From Oopsacas minuta (Eukaryota > Porifera > Hexactinellida > Lyssacinosida > Leucopsacidae): 64,000 nucleotides of DNA. The stretch is taken from NCBI GenBank assembly GCA_024704765.1, contig JAKMXF010000044.1, positions 854,057 through 918,056 of the forward strand, written 5' to 3'. Below the pieces are notes generated by a model. That model was given only the letters and a program-made list of their open reading frames with translations, searched no databases and had not been told where the DNA came from. How positions within the stretch are numbered: position 1 is the stretch's first letter; every line of letters starts with the position of its first letter. Shown piece after piece: positions 25,109 to 36,275 of the stretch. The translations under genes and the position numbers were made by a program.

Positions 25109-26934
25109 ATGCAGAACTCCTTTTCTTCTTCTAAACAACTCAGACTGCTCTTCAACTCAACATGTATGAACTTAAAACAACATTTGAGTACTTCTCCAGT
25201 TCTCTGCGACAAGGCCTACGGGGGTTTGAGAGATCAAGACAGGATATTCACAAATCTATACGGGAGGCATGATTGGCATCTGAAGGGAGCTCAGGCTCGA
25301 GGGGACTGGTACAAGACTAAAGAGATAATACATAAAGGAGCTGACTGGATTATTAATGAAGTTAAGGTATCTGGATTGAGAGGGAGAGGGGGAGCTGGGT
25401 TCCCTTCAGGTCTTAAGTGGAGTTTCATGAACAAACCATCTGAGGGACGACCTAAATATCTAGTTGTGAATGCTGACGAGGGAGAGCCAGGTACCTGCAA
25501 GGACCGGGAAATAATGAGACATGACCCTCATAAGCTTGTAGAGGGATGTCTGATAGCTGGTAAAGCTATGGGAGCTAGAGCAGCTTACATATACATTAGA
25601 GGAGAGCTCTATAACGAAGCTTCTAACATGCAGGTACCTTATTTATAGGAATAGATTTGAGTATTTAATTTCTTATACTAATTCAATATAGATAGCAATC
25701 AATGAAGCTTACAAAGCTGGACTTATTGGTAAGAATTCATGTGATAGTGGATACGACTTTGATATATTCATGCACCGGGGAGCTGGAGCTTATATCTGTG
25801 GGGAGGAGACTGCTCTCATTGAGAGTTTAGAAGGAAAGGCGGGGAAACCTAGACTTAAGCCTCCGTTCCCAGCTGATGTAGGAGTGTTTGGATGTCCTAC
25901 AACTGTTACTAATGTTGAAACAGTAGCAGTAGCTCCTGAGATATGTAGACGGGGAGGAGCATGGTTTGCATCGTTTGGAAGACCTAAGAACCATGGAACT
26001 AAGCTATATTGTATATCAGGTACACTGGTTATGACTTGTGTTGTGTTAATCGCCGATATTCAGTTAATTGCTATGAGAGAAGATATTTGGTTACCCGTTT
26101 CCACCAATTTATTCATTGTTTCAGGGTTTTCAGAGGTACAAAATGATATACAAATTTCAATCTTTTTGTCAGATACGATCGCGTCACAATTGCATATACT
26201 AGCTAATGATGGGTATTTTCAATAATGTATGTCACAAAGCATTATTTGTTGAATATAAGAATAGATGCAGTGGTTAAACGGCTAACCGCTTTTGAACAAA
26301 GTTTAACCATCACCGTAATTTGGTTAAAACCCACCCCAGTCCTGCATTAAGTTTATTTGTCAATTCATTAGGTCACGTGAATAACCCCTGTACAGTAGAG
26401 GAAGAAATGTCAATTCCTCTCAGAGAACTGATAGAGAGACATGCAGGTGGAGTCAGAGGGGGATGGGACAATCTACAGGGTATCATTCCTGGTGGTTCCT
26501 CCGTACCTGTCATCCCTAGGAGCGTTTGTGCTGACGTCATGATGGATTTTGATGCTCTGGTTGAAGTTAATTCTGGTCTAGGAACAGCTGCAGTTATTGT
26601 TATGGATAAGAGTGTAGATATGATCCTCTGTATAGCCCGTCTAATCCTATTCTACAAGAATGAGTCCTGCGGACAGTGTACACCCTGTAGAGAGGGGACA
26701 GGGTGGCTGAATTCCATGATGTACCGGTTTGTAGAGGGTAAGGCTGATCCCACAGAGATCGATATGATGTACGAGCTGAGTAAGCAGATAGAGGGACACA
26801 CTATTTGTGCACTGGGGGATGCAGCTGCTTGGCCTGTACAGGGTCTGATACGTCACTTCAGGCCGGAAATGGAGGAGCGTATTCGAAGATATCGCGAGAA
26901 AAACGAGCAGTATGCTTCCACTATGTTCTCTTAG
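25109..26934 (+). CDS. NDUFV1: NADH dehydrogenase (complex I) 51 kDa flavoprotein subunit
   Basis: Three exons: 25109-25633, 25692-26019 and 26372-26934, 471 residues (human 464). It is the entry point of respiratory complex I in the mitochondrial matrix, where FMN takes electrons from NADH. Residues 1-40 look like a mitochondrial presequence. The FMN/NADH fold shows [20 protein letters not shown], then [20 protein letters not shown] and [18 protein letters not shown]. The last exon holds the N3 4Fe-4S ligands, [11 protein letters not shown] plus the distal cysteine in [20 protein letters not shown]. All key residues are present, so it should be functional. A kelch gene starts 103 bp after the stop on the same strand. 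Confidence 0.96.
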
Positions 26935-26957
26935 TGTGATATTATAATTGAATCGTT

Positions 26958-26963
26958 AATAAA
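26958..26963 (+). terminator. Polyadenylation signal of NDUFV1
   Basis: AATAAA 23 bases after the stop codon and only about 75 bases before the next gene's ATG. Confidence 0.55.
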
Positions 26964-27037
26964 TATAATGTGATTTATACGGGTATTACTACTAGTATAG
27001 TTTTTTTGTATCCAATAGTTAAGTTATAGTCTGTTAG

Positions 27038-30000
27038 ATGGCTACTAGTGATACAGATAACGTTAAAGAAGGAGGAGGGGTAGGAGGAGAATGGATCAAG
27101 TTAGATCAAGAGAGTATGGCACCACCTCCAAGGTTCGGTGCCAGTCTGACAATTTGCGGGAATGAGGTGTTACTTTTCGGTGGTGCTCAGGAGGACAGCT
27201 CTGGAGAGATGAAATACTTCAATGACCTGTACAGGTTAGCTCTTAGACTGACTTTAGAATCAGAGCTGAACTACAATTGGGAGTTAGTAACCTATACTGG
27301 AGATATACCGCCTCCTAGAGAGAGTCATTGTGCTTGTTTTATAAAAGGTAAGATCATTTATTAAATAACGAGCCGCTTTGCTTACTCGCGCTGCTCACAA
27401 AGTGTTCGCAAGCTCAAACTTTCATAGATCAGTTAAGCAGAGTATAAAAATAACAAAATCTAGTAATTGTATGGAAAGAAACTTGAAAATGCAAGCGCAA
27501 AGTTCGAATTCGGCGTACTTCTTTACCCATGAATAGCCGTTTAGAGCAAGTCTCTACGATTAATTTGAATTTTTAATTATTTGTTTACTATATATTCATA
27601 AAAACAACAATAAAATTACATATGATTAATCCAAAGTGTGAAAATCGGATTCAGCATATTCGATATGTTTAGTCAAGTTTATTGAATTATGTTTACATTC
27701 TTGATAAACACGATGATACATAGTTATGCGACATCTCAGAATTTAGAAATTCGAATTCAATAAATCCTTTCATTGACAACAGACAAACAGACAAACAAAC
27801 AAAATTGCAATTTAATAATATAGATTTGTAATAAATACCGATGTAAATATTCTGTTGCTAGGAGAACTTTACATTTTCGGAGGAATTGGTACATCTGATT
27901 TTGGAGGTTCTTTCAGTGGAAAATTCATATATTCGTTCTCTCCTGTCTCGAAACAATGGTCTGTATTAGAAACTCAGGGATCAACTCCTGAATTCCAGAA
28001 CATGTCAGCTGTTGTTGTTGTTGGAGATAAGATCCTAGCGTTTGGAGGAGTACATCAGGGAGTATCACAGTGTAAGGTATTCATACTGGATACAGAAACA
28101 CTTAGCTGGTCCTCTCCTTCCTGTACTGGGTTTTTACCCACTGCAAGGTGATATATATGTACATAAGTAATAATAATATTTCACACTATGTTGAACCTAA
28201 AAATCGAGCAGCACTATAAATTACCTGATTAAATGAATAAACGTGTGTAATCTGCACACCTCTTTGGTGAGTATTTTTCAAGAGTTGTGCAAACCTACAC
28301 TCCAAACGGATGTGCCGATTTGATAGGATCGCGTAGATGAACGGACGAATGTCGCGTAACGTGATCCCAATAGCTAAAGGAGCAATATTAAATACGTATA
28401 TATTGCAGTGCAAGTACCAATTTGGTACAAGTGTGAAGTTAGCAGCCCGTAATAAGCACAACTTAACACTTAATAACTCAGTCAATTTCCCATCAATTCA
28501 CTTGAAATTTGATGAATACCTTAATCTCGGTTGGGGTTTTTCTCATTTCAATAATTAGTGTCTATCACACTTCCAAGGCTCTCTAATTATTTACCAGATC
28601 CCTAATAATTATTAACGTGCTAATTATGTACCTGTAGTTAAGATCTACGGGGAGGATGATGTTTTGTCTAAACTACCTACTTAATAATTGTTTCTAGAAG
28701 GGGTAAATCAGCGGTTCCCAACCTTTTTCACCCGTGGACCACCAATAACAATTTTAACGCATTCTGTGGATCCCTTTCAATATACTTAGATCCTGTGGAC
28801 CCCCTGCTGTCGTCCGTGGACTACCAAGGGGTCCATTATCCTAGTTGCCTGTAGGCAGTGTAGAGTTTAGACAGCCAAATATTTTCAAATAAAAAATTCA
28901 ATGATTCTTTTCTACAATCATTCCAGATAATCTATACGTACACTAGTGGGACAGATACATCATTATCCCCCGCATATCCTAACTACAGGTACACACTTAG
29001 CACGTTAATAATTATTAGGGACCTGGCGAATAATTAGAGAGTTTTTTGGGGTCTCAAATTTGGCATAACACAGCATTGGAGGAAGGTAGTGGATAATAGA
29101 CCAATAATTTAATGAATGGTAAGAAATGGATTGTAAGAATTGTATGAAAATACAATCTAACTTTCAATGTGATAAGCAGATAAACTGTATATTTGATACT
29201 AATAATATGATCCAACCATATGTGTTAAGTTACAATGAATTCGCGAATGCTAATTCGTACTTGCACTGTAACATATATACGTATATTTTCCTGATCTCAA
29301 CATCATTGTGGTTGTATCTCGTAGCCTATGATGTATCTACTATAGTCAGATACGCTGTATAACGTATCTATTAATCCATCCAATATATCCAATAGATGTG
29401 ACCACTCGTGTGCTGTAATAGGACAGAAGATGTATGTGTTCGGAGGTAGTGCTAGTAGCAGTCTTCTATTGAATGACCTCTGTGTCATGGATACAGATAA
29501 CTTAGAATGGAATCTCGTTCCAGTAGCAGGAGCTCTCCCAGATCCTCGGGAATACTGCTCACTCACAGTTATGGGAGATCATTACTTGATACTTTTTGGT
29601 GGTAATACCTTCAATCGTAGTGGTCAGGGACAAGCCAGCTGTTCTGACACTTACGTCATAGATCTTTCTAAACAAACTCCTATATGGACTCTCCTGGCAT
29701 CCGGAGGAGACCATGCTCCTACTCCTAGATACAGTCACTCTGCTGTGGCAGTGCTAAACTTCCTCCTGGTGTTTGGAGGTATGGGACAGACAACTGATTT
29801 TAATGATCTATGGGCATTCAGGTAGCAAATTACTGTAATGTATATATTAACGGTAACTATTTGATAGCTAATTCATAATTGACATGTTCATATAGGTTTG
29901 ATGTCCCTTATGAACAACTGATAGGGTACTTACCCACCTTACCTCCTCCTGCTCACTACTCCTCCCTCCCCTCAATACTACCATCACTCACACAACACAG

Positions 30001-30427
30001 TCCTGCTATTCGTATTGAGAGGGCATCTGCTCCCAAAGAGGTGGAAGAATTACAGCAGTCTTTGTTAATCAGAGTTAATGAAATGTTTGATACTTTGAAG
30101 GAACAAATAGCCGCTACTGAACAGGCGCGAGTTCGTGTTCGCGCGGAAAAAGAACTTATTAAAGGAGACAGGAAACAGCTGATGAGTGAAGTCACTGAGA
30201 AGAAGAAGGAAGTTGAAAATATGATTCAGTCTCACAAGAAGAGTAATGAAGAGTGGATTAGACTACGTTGTCATGAAAATGATATAACTCGTAAAGAACT
30301 GAATAAACAGAGAAAAACACTGGAAGGGAAGAGGGGAGAACTAGAGAAGAGGGAGAGAGAGTTCGAGGAGAAGAGTAAACAGCTAACTGCACTCATGGAT
30401 CAATTTAATAAGATGAAATCATCATGA
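27038..30427 (+). CDS. Kelch-repeat protein with C-terminal coiled coil
   Basis: Exons joined by phase: 27038-27347, 27862-28147, 29396-29821 and 29896-30427, 517 residues. Six kelch blades are visible from their central FGG: LLFGGAQ, YIFGGIG, LAFGGVH, YVFGGSA, ILFGGNT and LVFGGMG, with the usual downstream W and R-H/S residues. A Pro-rich linker (LPTLPPPAHYSS) leads to a charged coiled coil (about residues 375-515). Kelch propellers bind partner proteins, and a propeller followed by a coiled coil occurs in RAB9 effector-like and tea1-like proteins. I cannot name the orthologue. Intron 2 is 1.25 kb and holds a hAT-type MITE. The ATG at 27038 follows CTGTTAG directly, a possible splice or trans-splice acceptor. 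Confidence 0.82.
28709..28835. repeat. hAT-type MITE, 'TTCCCAACC' family, partial
   Basis: Left terminus CAGCGGTTCCCAACCTTTTT followed by CACCCGTGGACC. The interior repeats GTGGACC and GTCCGTGGAC, as in the copy at 24780. The right end is not recognisable. It lies in intron 2 of the kelch gene. Confidence 0.55.
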
Positions 30428-30545
30428 CGTCATCATACACTATTATTTTATTTTTACGTTTCTAAGGCGATATAATTCACACTTGTACATAATTCTCATT
30501 ATACATACATCTATATACTATTTTGTATGTTTATTGTTAGAGAGT

Positions 30546-31969
30546 ATGGCATATGTCCGCAGGTCTGTCAGTGATTGTATGTCACTAAGTGACAGTTCAT
30601 CTGATCTGAGCTCTTCAGAAACGGACTTGCCTGTATCACCCGCAATACTCTCCCTGTATAGACGTGAGTTGACAGACAAGCGGACAGAGATCTCTGAGCT
30701 AAGGGAACAGCTGAATAAAGCTAGGTTAGACAACCTACGTTTAGAGAGAGCTCTTACAATGAGACAGCTGAATAGCTACGAGTTGGAATCTGACCTGAAA
30801 GAGACACGAGATAAACTAAGTGAAGAGAAGTTGCTAGAACTTTCCTATTATCATAAACCATTGTATGGGAGACGTAATTATTACAATTGGGAGCCTCCTT
30901 ACTACAAGAATGATGAGCAGTCTTATATAGATAAGAATTGTTCTAGAGGTTTGTTTATTCTTTTTGAGTTCGAAATGTATCACTATCACAATCATAATTA
31001 TGACAATTTGTCCCATATTTAGCCCAATTTATGTTACAGTAGAACTCGGCTTAAGACGAACTCTCGGTAGTACTTACAGTACTCTCTCCCAAACGTATTA
31101 TCTATTATTGTACATTTGTACTAGTATTTGTATAGGAAGAATAATCGGATAAGACGAACTTCGGTTAATATATACTAATTTCATTTCCTGAGGCGGTACG
31201 CCTTATCCGAGTTCTACTGTACTTAATGAACCCCAAGTACAACTGTTCTTAAAAGCTACAAGTAACAAACAAATACATACTATCAAGACACATTTGTGAG
31301 AGAGTTACATCCCCTCGGGCTATAGAAACTCTCTCAAATATTACAACGACTATACTTAATTTAGATTATCCCATCACTCCTCAACAACCTCAGATATCCA
31401 AAGAACCTGACTTAGTGAAACCTCTCACCTATCATAAAAGGGTTATTTCTCCCGGCAAGTGGATCACTCATAGTCCTTTTGTAAATGATTATTACGGACT
31501 ATTCCAGCCTAAGAAAACTAAAGGAAAGCAAGTGACCCAGCCTACTAAAAGGAATCTTGTGGGGAGACAGTCAAGAGACAAGTATGTGTTGAACCATCAA
31601 CTATCTACACCTGATGGCTCACAAGTAGTTACCACCCTATATAAAGGGAATATCAACCCAACTCGTAGTGGGGGAGCACAGGTCCGTTTCACAGATACAG
31701 AAGTGCTCCATCAGCAACAAGGACACCATCACTTACCTTTAGAATCATACAAACCTAGACATAAGCCAGCACAAGAAGTGAGATTTGCAACTTTGAATGA
31801 TATAGAAAATATGCCTGCTAAACCATCTATACTAAAACATGGCATTTTAAAGAAGAACAAATCTAGCAAACAGAAACTTAAGAGCGCCGAACCTAAGGTA
31901 AGGTTTGCTACGATAGCAGATGCAGAAAATGATCCTTCATATTCTGAATTTTACCGTCAATTGGTATAA
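30546..31969 (+). CDS. Coiled-coil protein with SILK and RVxF-type PP1 docking motifs; family not recognised
   Basis: Two exons fit: 30546-30948 and 31305-31969, 355 residues. The N-terminus is Ser-rich; residues about 40-105 form a heptad-like coiled coil (RRELTDKRTEISELREQLNK). The C-terminal half has three copies of a VRF box: QVRFTD at residue 260, EVRFATLNDIEN at 292 and KVRFATIADAEN at 332. Between the last two lie SILK (309) and GILK (314). [GS]ILK upstream of [KR]VxF is the classic two-part docking signal for protein phosphatase 1 (as in inhibitor-2 or KNL1), so a PP1-binding role is my inference. No known full-length family is recognised. The intron holds a 183-bp MITE. The gene starts 118 bp after the kelch stop. 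The exon 2 acceptor (GAGAGAG|TT) is the only phase-consistent one I found and is weak. Confidence 0.65.
31037..31219. repeat. MITE, CGGATAAGACGAA type, 183 bp
   Basis: TA-CAGTAGAACTCGGCTTAAGA then CGAAC at the left, and CCTTATCCGAGTTCTACTG-TA at the right. Relatives are at 59172-59269 and 63330-63414. Sits in the intron of the PP1-motif gene. Confidence 0.8.
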
Positions 31970-32302
31970 AATTCTGCGGAAGATATAGTTTCAATCTACT
32001 GTTCTAATAAGCCACTCGAGTGATATGTATGTCTAAGTATGTATATTTATCAGCTCAAGCAGAAGTACAGAATATATGTATATTTTTGTTCGATTCTGAA
32101 AGTATTTTAGTTCAGCTATTGATATTGATATTGCTTGTAATTATATCGTAATTCACGGTTTATATATTTTGTTTGTTGTTATTATGCGAATTAAATTATG
32201 AATACATATCTTGAAAATATTCTTGTCCTGTATTATTAAATATCAGCTGAAAATTATAAAATTGGCCTAATATCTGTATAGGTGTCTAACATTTAAGTTA
32301 TC

Positions 32303-33016
32303 ATGAAGACTGTAAGAACATTTTCCACATTATTACGTCTACTACACAACACATCATGTATCCCCTCGTGTGACACATCAAAAGTCCATATGCATACCAG
32401 ATTCATACATAATACTGTTGTCCTGTCAGCCCCTATTCAGAAGAAACCAGCTAATTCCTATGCAAGATTCGTAAAAGATATGTACCATGAGTTTTCACAA
32501 TCCGAAGATAAACCTATTGTTCCCAAGATAATGCAAATGATTGCTAAACAGTGGAAGACAATGACAGAAGAAGAGAAAGAGAAATACACACTAGCATACG
32601 AGGAGGATAAGAAAGAATGGCTAAAGAATTATGAGAATACTACAGATGAAGAGAAAGTAGCTTACAAAGAGAAGATCAAAATAAAGAGAGAAAAGAAAAT
32701 ACAAGCTAAAGTTACAAAGAAAAAGAAATCTGAGGTAGATCCCAGAGAAAACTATCGGAAATTAAATTCAATAGCTATATTCAACTACGAACGCTATTAC
32801 ACGATACGTAGAGAGTTCCCAGCTCTAAAACAACAGGATTTATTCAAGTTGATGATACACGAATGGAAAAACCTTCCTCAAGATCAAAAGAAACGCTATC
32901 AAGATATGGCTGCTGCAATGCGATCTAAATCCAAAGAGACAATGTTGCTATACACCTTTATGGAACTATACGATGAATGTTATATTGCTCGTCCTGGAGA
33001 GAGTCTCTACTATTAA
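32303..33016 (+). CDS. TFAM: Mitochondrial transcription factor A (two HMG boxes)
   Basis: One exon, 237 residues (human TFAM 246). A basic, Arg/Ser-rich N-terminal presequence (MKTVRTFSTLLRLLHN) points to mitochondrial import. HMG box A (about 46-112) reads KKPANSYARFVKDMY then IAKQWKTMTEEEKEKY; a Lys-rich linker follows; HMG box B (about 143-212) has SIAIFNYERYYTIRREFPAL then HEWKNLPQDQKKRY. TFAM bends and packages mitochondrial DNA and starts its transcription. The two-box layout and length fit TFAM better than nuclear HMGB proteins, which have an acidic tail. A broken copy lies 600 bp downstream. Confidence 0.88.
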   Translation: MKTVRTFSTLLRLLHNTSCIPSCDTSKVHMHTRFIHNTVVLSAPIQKKPANSYARFVKDMYHEFSQSEDKPIVPKIMQMIAKQWKTMTEEEKEKYTLAYEEDKKEWLKNYENTTDEEKVAYKEKIKIKREKKIQAKVTKKKKSEVDPRENYRKLNSIAIFNYERYYTIRREFPALKQQDLFKLMIHEWKNLPQDQKKRYQDMAAAMRSKSKETMLLYTFMELYDECYIARPGESLYY

Positions 33017-33614
33017 TTAATAAAATGATTTCTATTCTTTGGAGATTCGATTATATTTTGCCTTATAAAAGTAAAGCTTGTCGTGCTTTTTCAACAATTA
33101 TTTGAATCTTTATGTAATTTCATACTTATTTAATATCGAATAATTACAAATCTAAAGCCCATTATACACAATGCGACAAAGGCATTGTGTGTGGTGGGCT
33201 TAATGCTGTTTTCAAGGCCAGTAAAATTCCAAAATTTATACATATTTACAATGATAATCAATTTACTTGTGAGTTTGGAAAGTTCTTATTATTGGAGCTA
33301 AATCATTTAATAATTAATGGTAATCGTAAGAAGGACGTCCATTGAGAACTTGCCAAGTAGTCTCCATGAATCCAATATATCTCCATGAATACAAAAATCA
33401 CAAGTAAGATCACTTGGGTTAATGATACGAGTGGGGGGCGTCCCAGGATTTTGCATACCCGGGGCCGGGTTGGAGCCAGGGTTTCAAATTCAGGGCAAAT
33501 GCCCCGTTTGCCCCCTGGATACGAGCGTTAGGTATCATAAAATTGAAACTAGGCCATGGGTGGAATTTCGCAACATCTAGAGGTTTTTCAGTTATCTAAA
33601 GCACTTAAGTTATC
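33017..33614. other. Spacer between TFAM and its broken copy
   Basis: No gene. A GC-rich patch at about 33430-33530 (CCCGGGGCCGGG, then a GGGCAAATGCCCCGTTTGCC palindrome-like run) looks like a transposon end, but I could not pair it. Confidence 0.4.
33019..33024 (+). terminator. Polyadenylation signal of TFAM
   Basis: AATAAA two bases after the TAA stop. Confidence 0.5.
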
Positions 33615-34270
33615 ATGAAGACAGTTAGAACATTCACATCAATAGTCCGTGTGCATACCAGATACATACATAATACTATTATCCTCTCAGCCCCAATTCA
33701 GAAGAGACCAGCTAATTCCTATGCAAGATTCATAAAAGATATGTATCATGAGTTTTCACAATCGGAAGACAAACCTATTGTTCCCAAGATAATGCAAATG
33801 CAAATGATTGCTAAAAGTGGAAGACAATGACAGAAGAAGAGAAAGAGAAATATACACTAGCATACGAGGAGGATAAGAAAGAATGGTTGAAGAATTATGA
33901 GAATACTACAGATGAAGAAAAAGTAGCTTACAAAGAAAAGAAAATTTTACAAAAGGAAAAATTTAAGTATTCTTCCATGTATAAGCAAAAAATGATTGAG
34001 GCAGAAGCTAGAAAATAATTTCTTAATATTGACTCTAGATCTATTTATATTTTCGAGCGCTATCATTACATACGCAAAGAGTTCTCTAAACTTGATCAAA
34101 AGGAAATAATGAAGTTAATGATGTATGAATTGAGCAAACTTGATGAGCTTCAAAAGAGACGCCTTGAAAATATTGCCTCTGCAATAAGAGTTAAAGCCAA
34201 GAGAACAAATTACCGTTAATATTCAATGATCTATACGATGAATGTTATCTTCCTCGATTAGGGGAGAGTA
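33615..34270 (+). pseudogene. TFAM: Broken tandem copy of TFAM
   Basis: Very similar to the gene at 32303 through HMG box A (identical runs such as KPIVPKIMQM), but with a six-base duplication (ATGCAAATGCAAATG, near 33796) and one deleted base at about 33811 (CTAAAAGTGG against CTAAACAGTGG). The frame then resumes at 33827, diverges after VAYKEK and hits a stop at 34016-34018. Box B is still recognisable at about 34050-34220 (FERYHYIRKEFSKLDQ, then LQKRRLENIASAI) in a different frame. It starts with the same AAGTTATCATGAAGAC context as TFAM, so the duplicated block includes the upstream edge. Confidence 0.85.
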
Positions 34271-34617
34271 TTATGATAAGATAATAAATGTATATTTATA
34301 CATACAAAATATTGTTCACATCATTGATTGAATATTATGTCCTTTGTATGTGTCATATTATAGTTTACATTCATTGTTTTATAATTAAGAGCTAAAACGA
34401 ATATACGTTTGGTATATATCAAACGGACATTCTTTGATAAATCAAAGTTTAATGCATATACTTTCACCCAAAGATTGCTGAACACAGCCATATTAGTTAA
34501 ATTTATAATATTCAGTTATGCGAGCTAAACGGAAATTACAATTATATCACAAAATGGGTATACTTAATAGTTATGGACGATACTTTAAGCACACCAATAT
34601 GTAAGTTATAACTATAA

Positions 34618-36275
34618 CTATTGCAATGAAAGCAATGGATCTCTAATAGTACTTTTCCTGTTAGGAATATCGATATATTTCCCAACATTGCTTTCAATAA
34701 GTCTCCTGATAAAGTCTTCCTTGGATACTGTTTCATCAGGATTAGGGAATAATTCAGAAATTAATTTATTCGAAATATTGGGTTTCATCTTTCTCAAATA
34801 GAACATAGCCATTCTCCCAGATATAACCCCCGATTTAGTACTAAATAGTGTTCTTGTCATAATGTCACTATATTTCATTTCGCTCACTCTTTGTATCGGC
34901 CAAACCTGGTCTAACAGTTCTTCTTTATGACTGATCTTTTTCTTCGGACTACCTTTAGAAATCTGCTTAAATTTTCTTAATTCTCTTTCTAGTCGATTCA
35001 TCTCTCGAATAACAGAACCATCTATAAAATCTCTCCCCTCGCAATAATACTTAACCTCCAGACATTGTTCTATTACCCTGTTGATTATAGTTTTATAATT
35101 TTGTCTAGGGTTATCCTCAACCCAAATATACCTGCTATTGCTCTTACTCACAATCCTTGATAGAGCTACGTTTCTTCGAAGATTCTCACGTACATTTAAT
35201 AATGCTATGGATTGATCTACAGTAGTTCCTATCTTAAAGATGAAGAAAGAATGTTTTCAAAAGTCTTTTGTGAAGTTTTGGTCTAACTGGTAGCTTTTAG
35301 GAAGTTGACTTAATAAGCTTTCCAATTCAATGGTAAATGTATCAACTAAGCTGACAAGTATTACTATAACAGATATTCCTTGACTTATTAATCTGAGCAT
35401 TTTTGAAGCTTCCACACCTCTCTTTCCAAATCAAGGGGAGTGTTTGGTTCAAATACATCAAGGTCATCTGTGAAATTAATCTCCAGACGATACTTTTCAT
35501 GATCAAAACTACAATTCCCTGTTATTCCCAGTAAATCCTGCATCTCTTCATGAGGGAAGTTGTTGTTCCCATGGAGTATTATACGTAGAGTTGGCTTTGA
35601 TAAGTGAAATAACAATTTTAGAATTCTATTTCTATTGTCATCATGTTTGTCAAGTCCATTTACAAAGATGTATCTGTTTTCAACAAGATTTAATATTATT
35701 TGTAGTCCAATCCATTTAGTGTCCTTCAATTTCTCGTTCAATTTCTCTTCATAGTCTACATCTCCCAACTGATCAACATGAGTAAATACTATCACTGCAT
35801 TCCCAAACAAACTGTAAGATGACAATGCAAGAAGATCAGCAAGTTGTAGAATATCATTAAATGTACTCTGAGAAATATATGGAGAATTTAGGTTAAATAC
35901 AAGAATGAATGTAACTGACATCTCAATATGTGAAGTTTTTATACATTTAATCAAATTTTTAGCGTGATCTTGAATTTCGAAATTTGGATCACTTAGTCCT
36001 GGTTGGTCTATAATTTGGAAATTCAATCGTTGGTCTTCATCTATTCCTCCATCTATAACTCTTCGGTTTACTTGTGTAAGCATTCCCATTTGTTCTTGGG
36101 TTAAGCCGAATGCATCTCTCCCTGTGTGTGTTCTAAACGGACCATCATCTCCACCTCCAAACAAGAGGTTTCCAAATGTACTTTTACCGTCGCTTACCTG
36201 TCCAATCAGAATGAAACTCCGTTCTCCATTTTCATGTACTCGTCCACCCAATATAGATTTAATTGATTTAAACAT
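34618..36275 (-). pseudogene. AIG1/GIMAP-like GTPase, broken
   Basis: The first frame (36275-35388, 295 residues) starts MFKSIKSILGG and has a P-loop GQVSDGKST (G1), DQPG (G3) and a G4-like FTHVDQLG, in the order of an AIG1/GIMAP-type GTPase. It ends at a stop after KLQKCSD, but homologous-looking protein continues in the +1 frame (MLRLISQGISVIVILVSLVD...LLSQLPKSYQ), then after an in-frame TGA near 35252 (NFTKDF*KHSFFIFKIG) runs on to 34618 (GTTVDQSIALLNVRENLRRN...). One frameshift near 35395 and one stop therefore break an otherwise long protein of about 550 residues. GIMAP-type GTPases act in immunity in vertebrates and are expanded in many invertebrates. An unusual intron or sequence error could also explain this. 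Confidence 0.7.

Noticed and set aside
26263-26345. tRNA or SINE-like patch in an NDUFV1 intron (GGTTAAACGGCTAACC, then GGTTAAAACCC)
   Set aside because: No cloverleaf could be folded and box A is absent.
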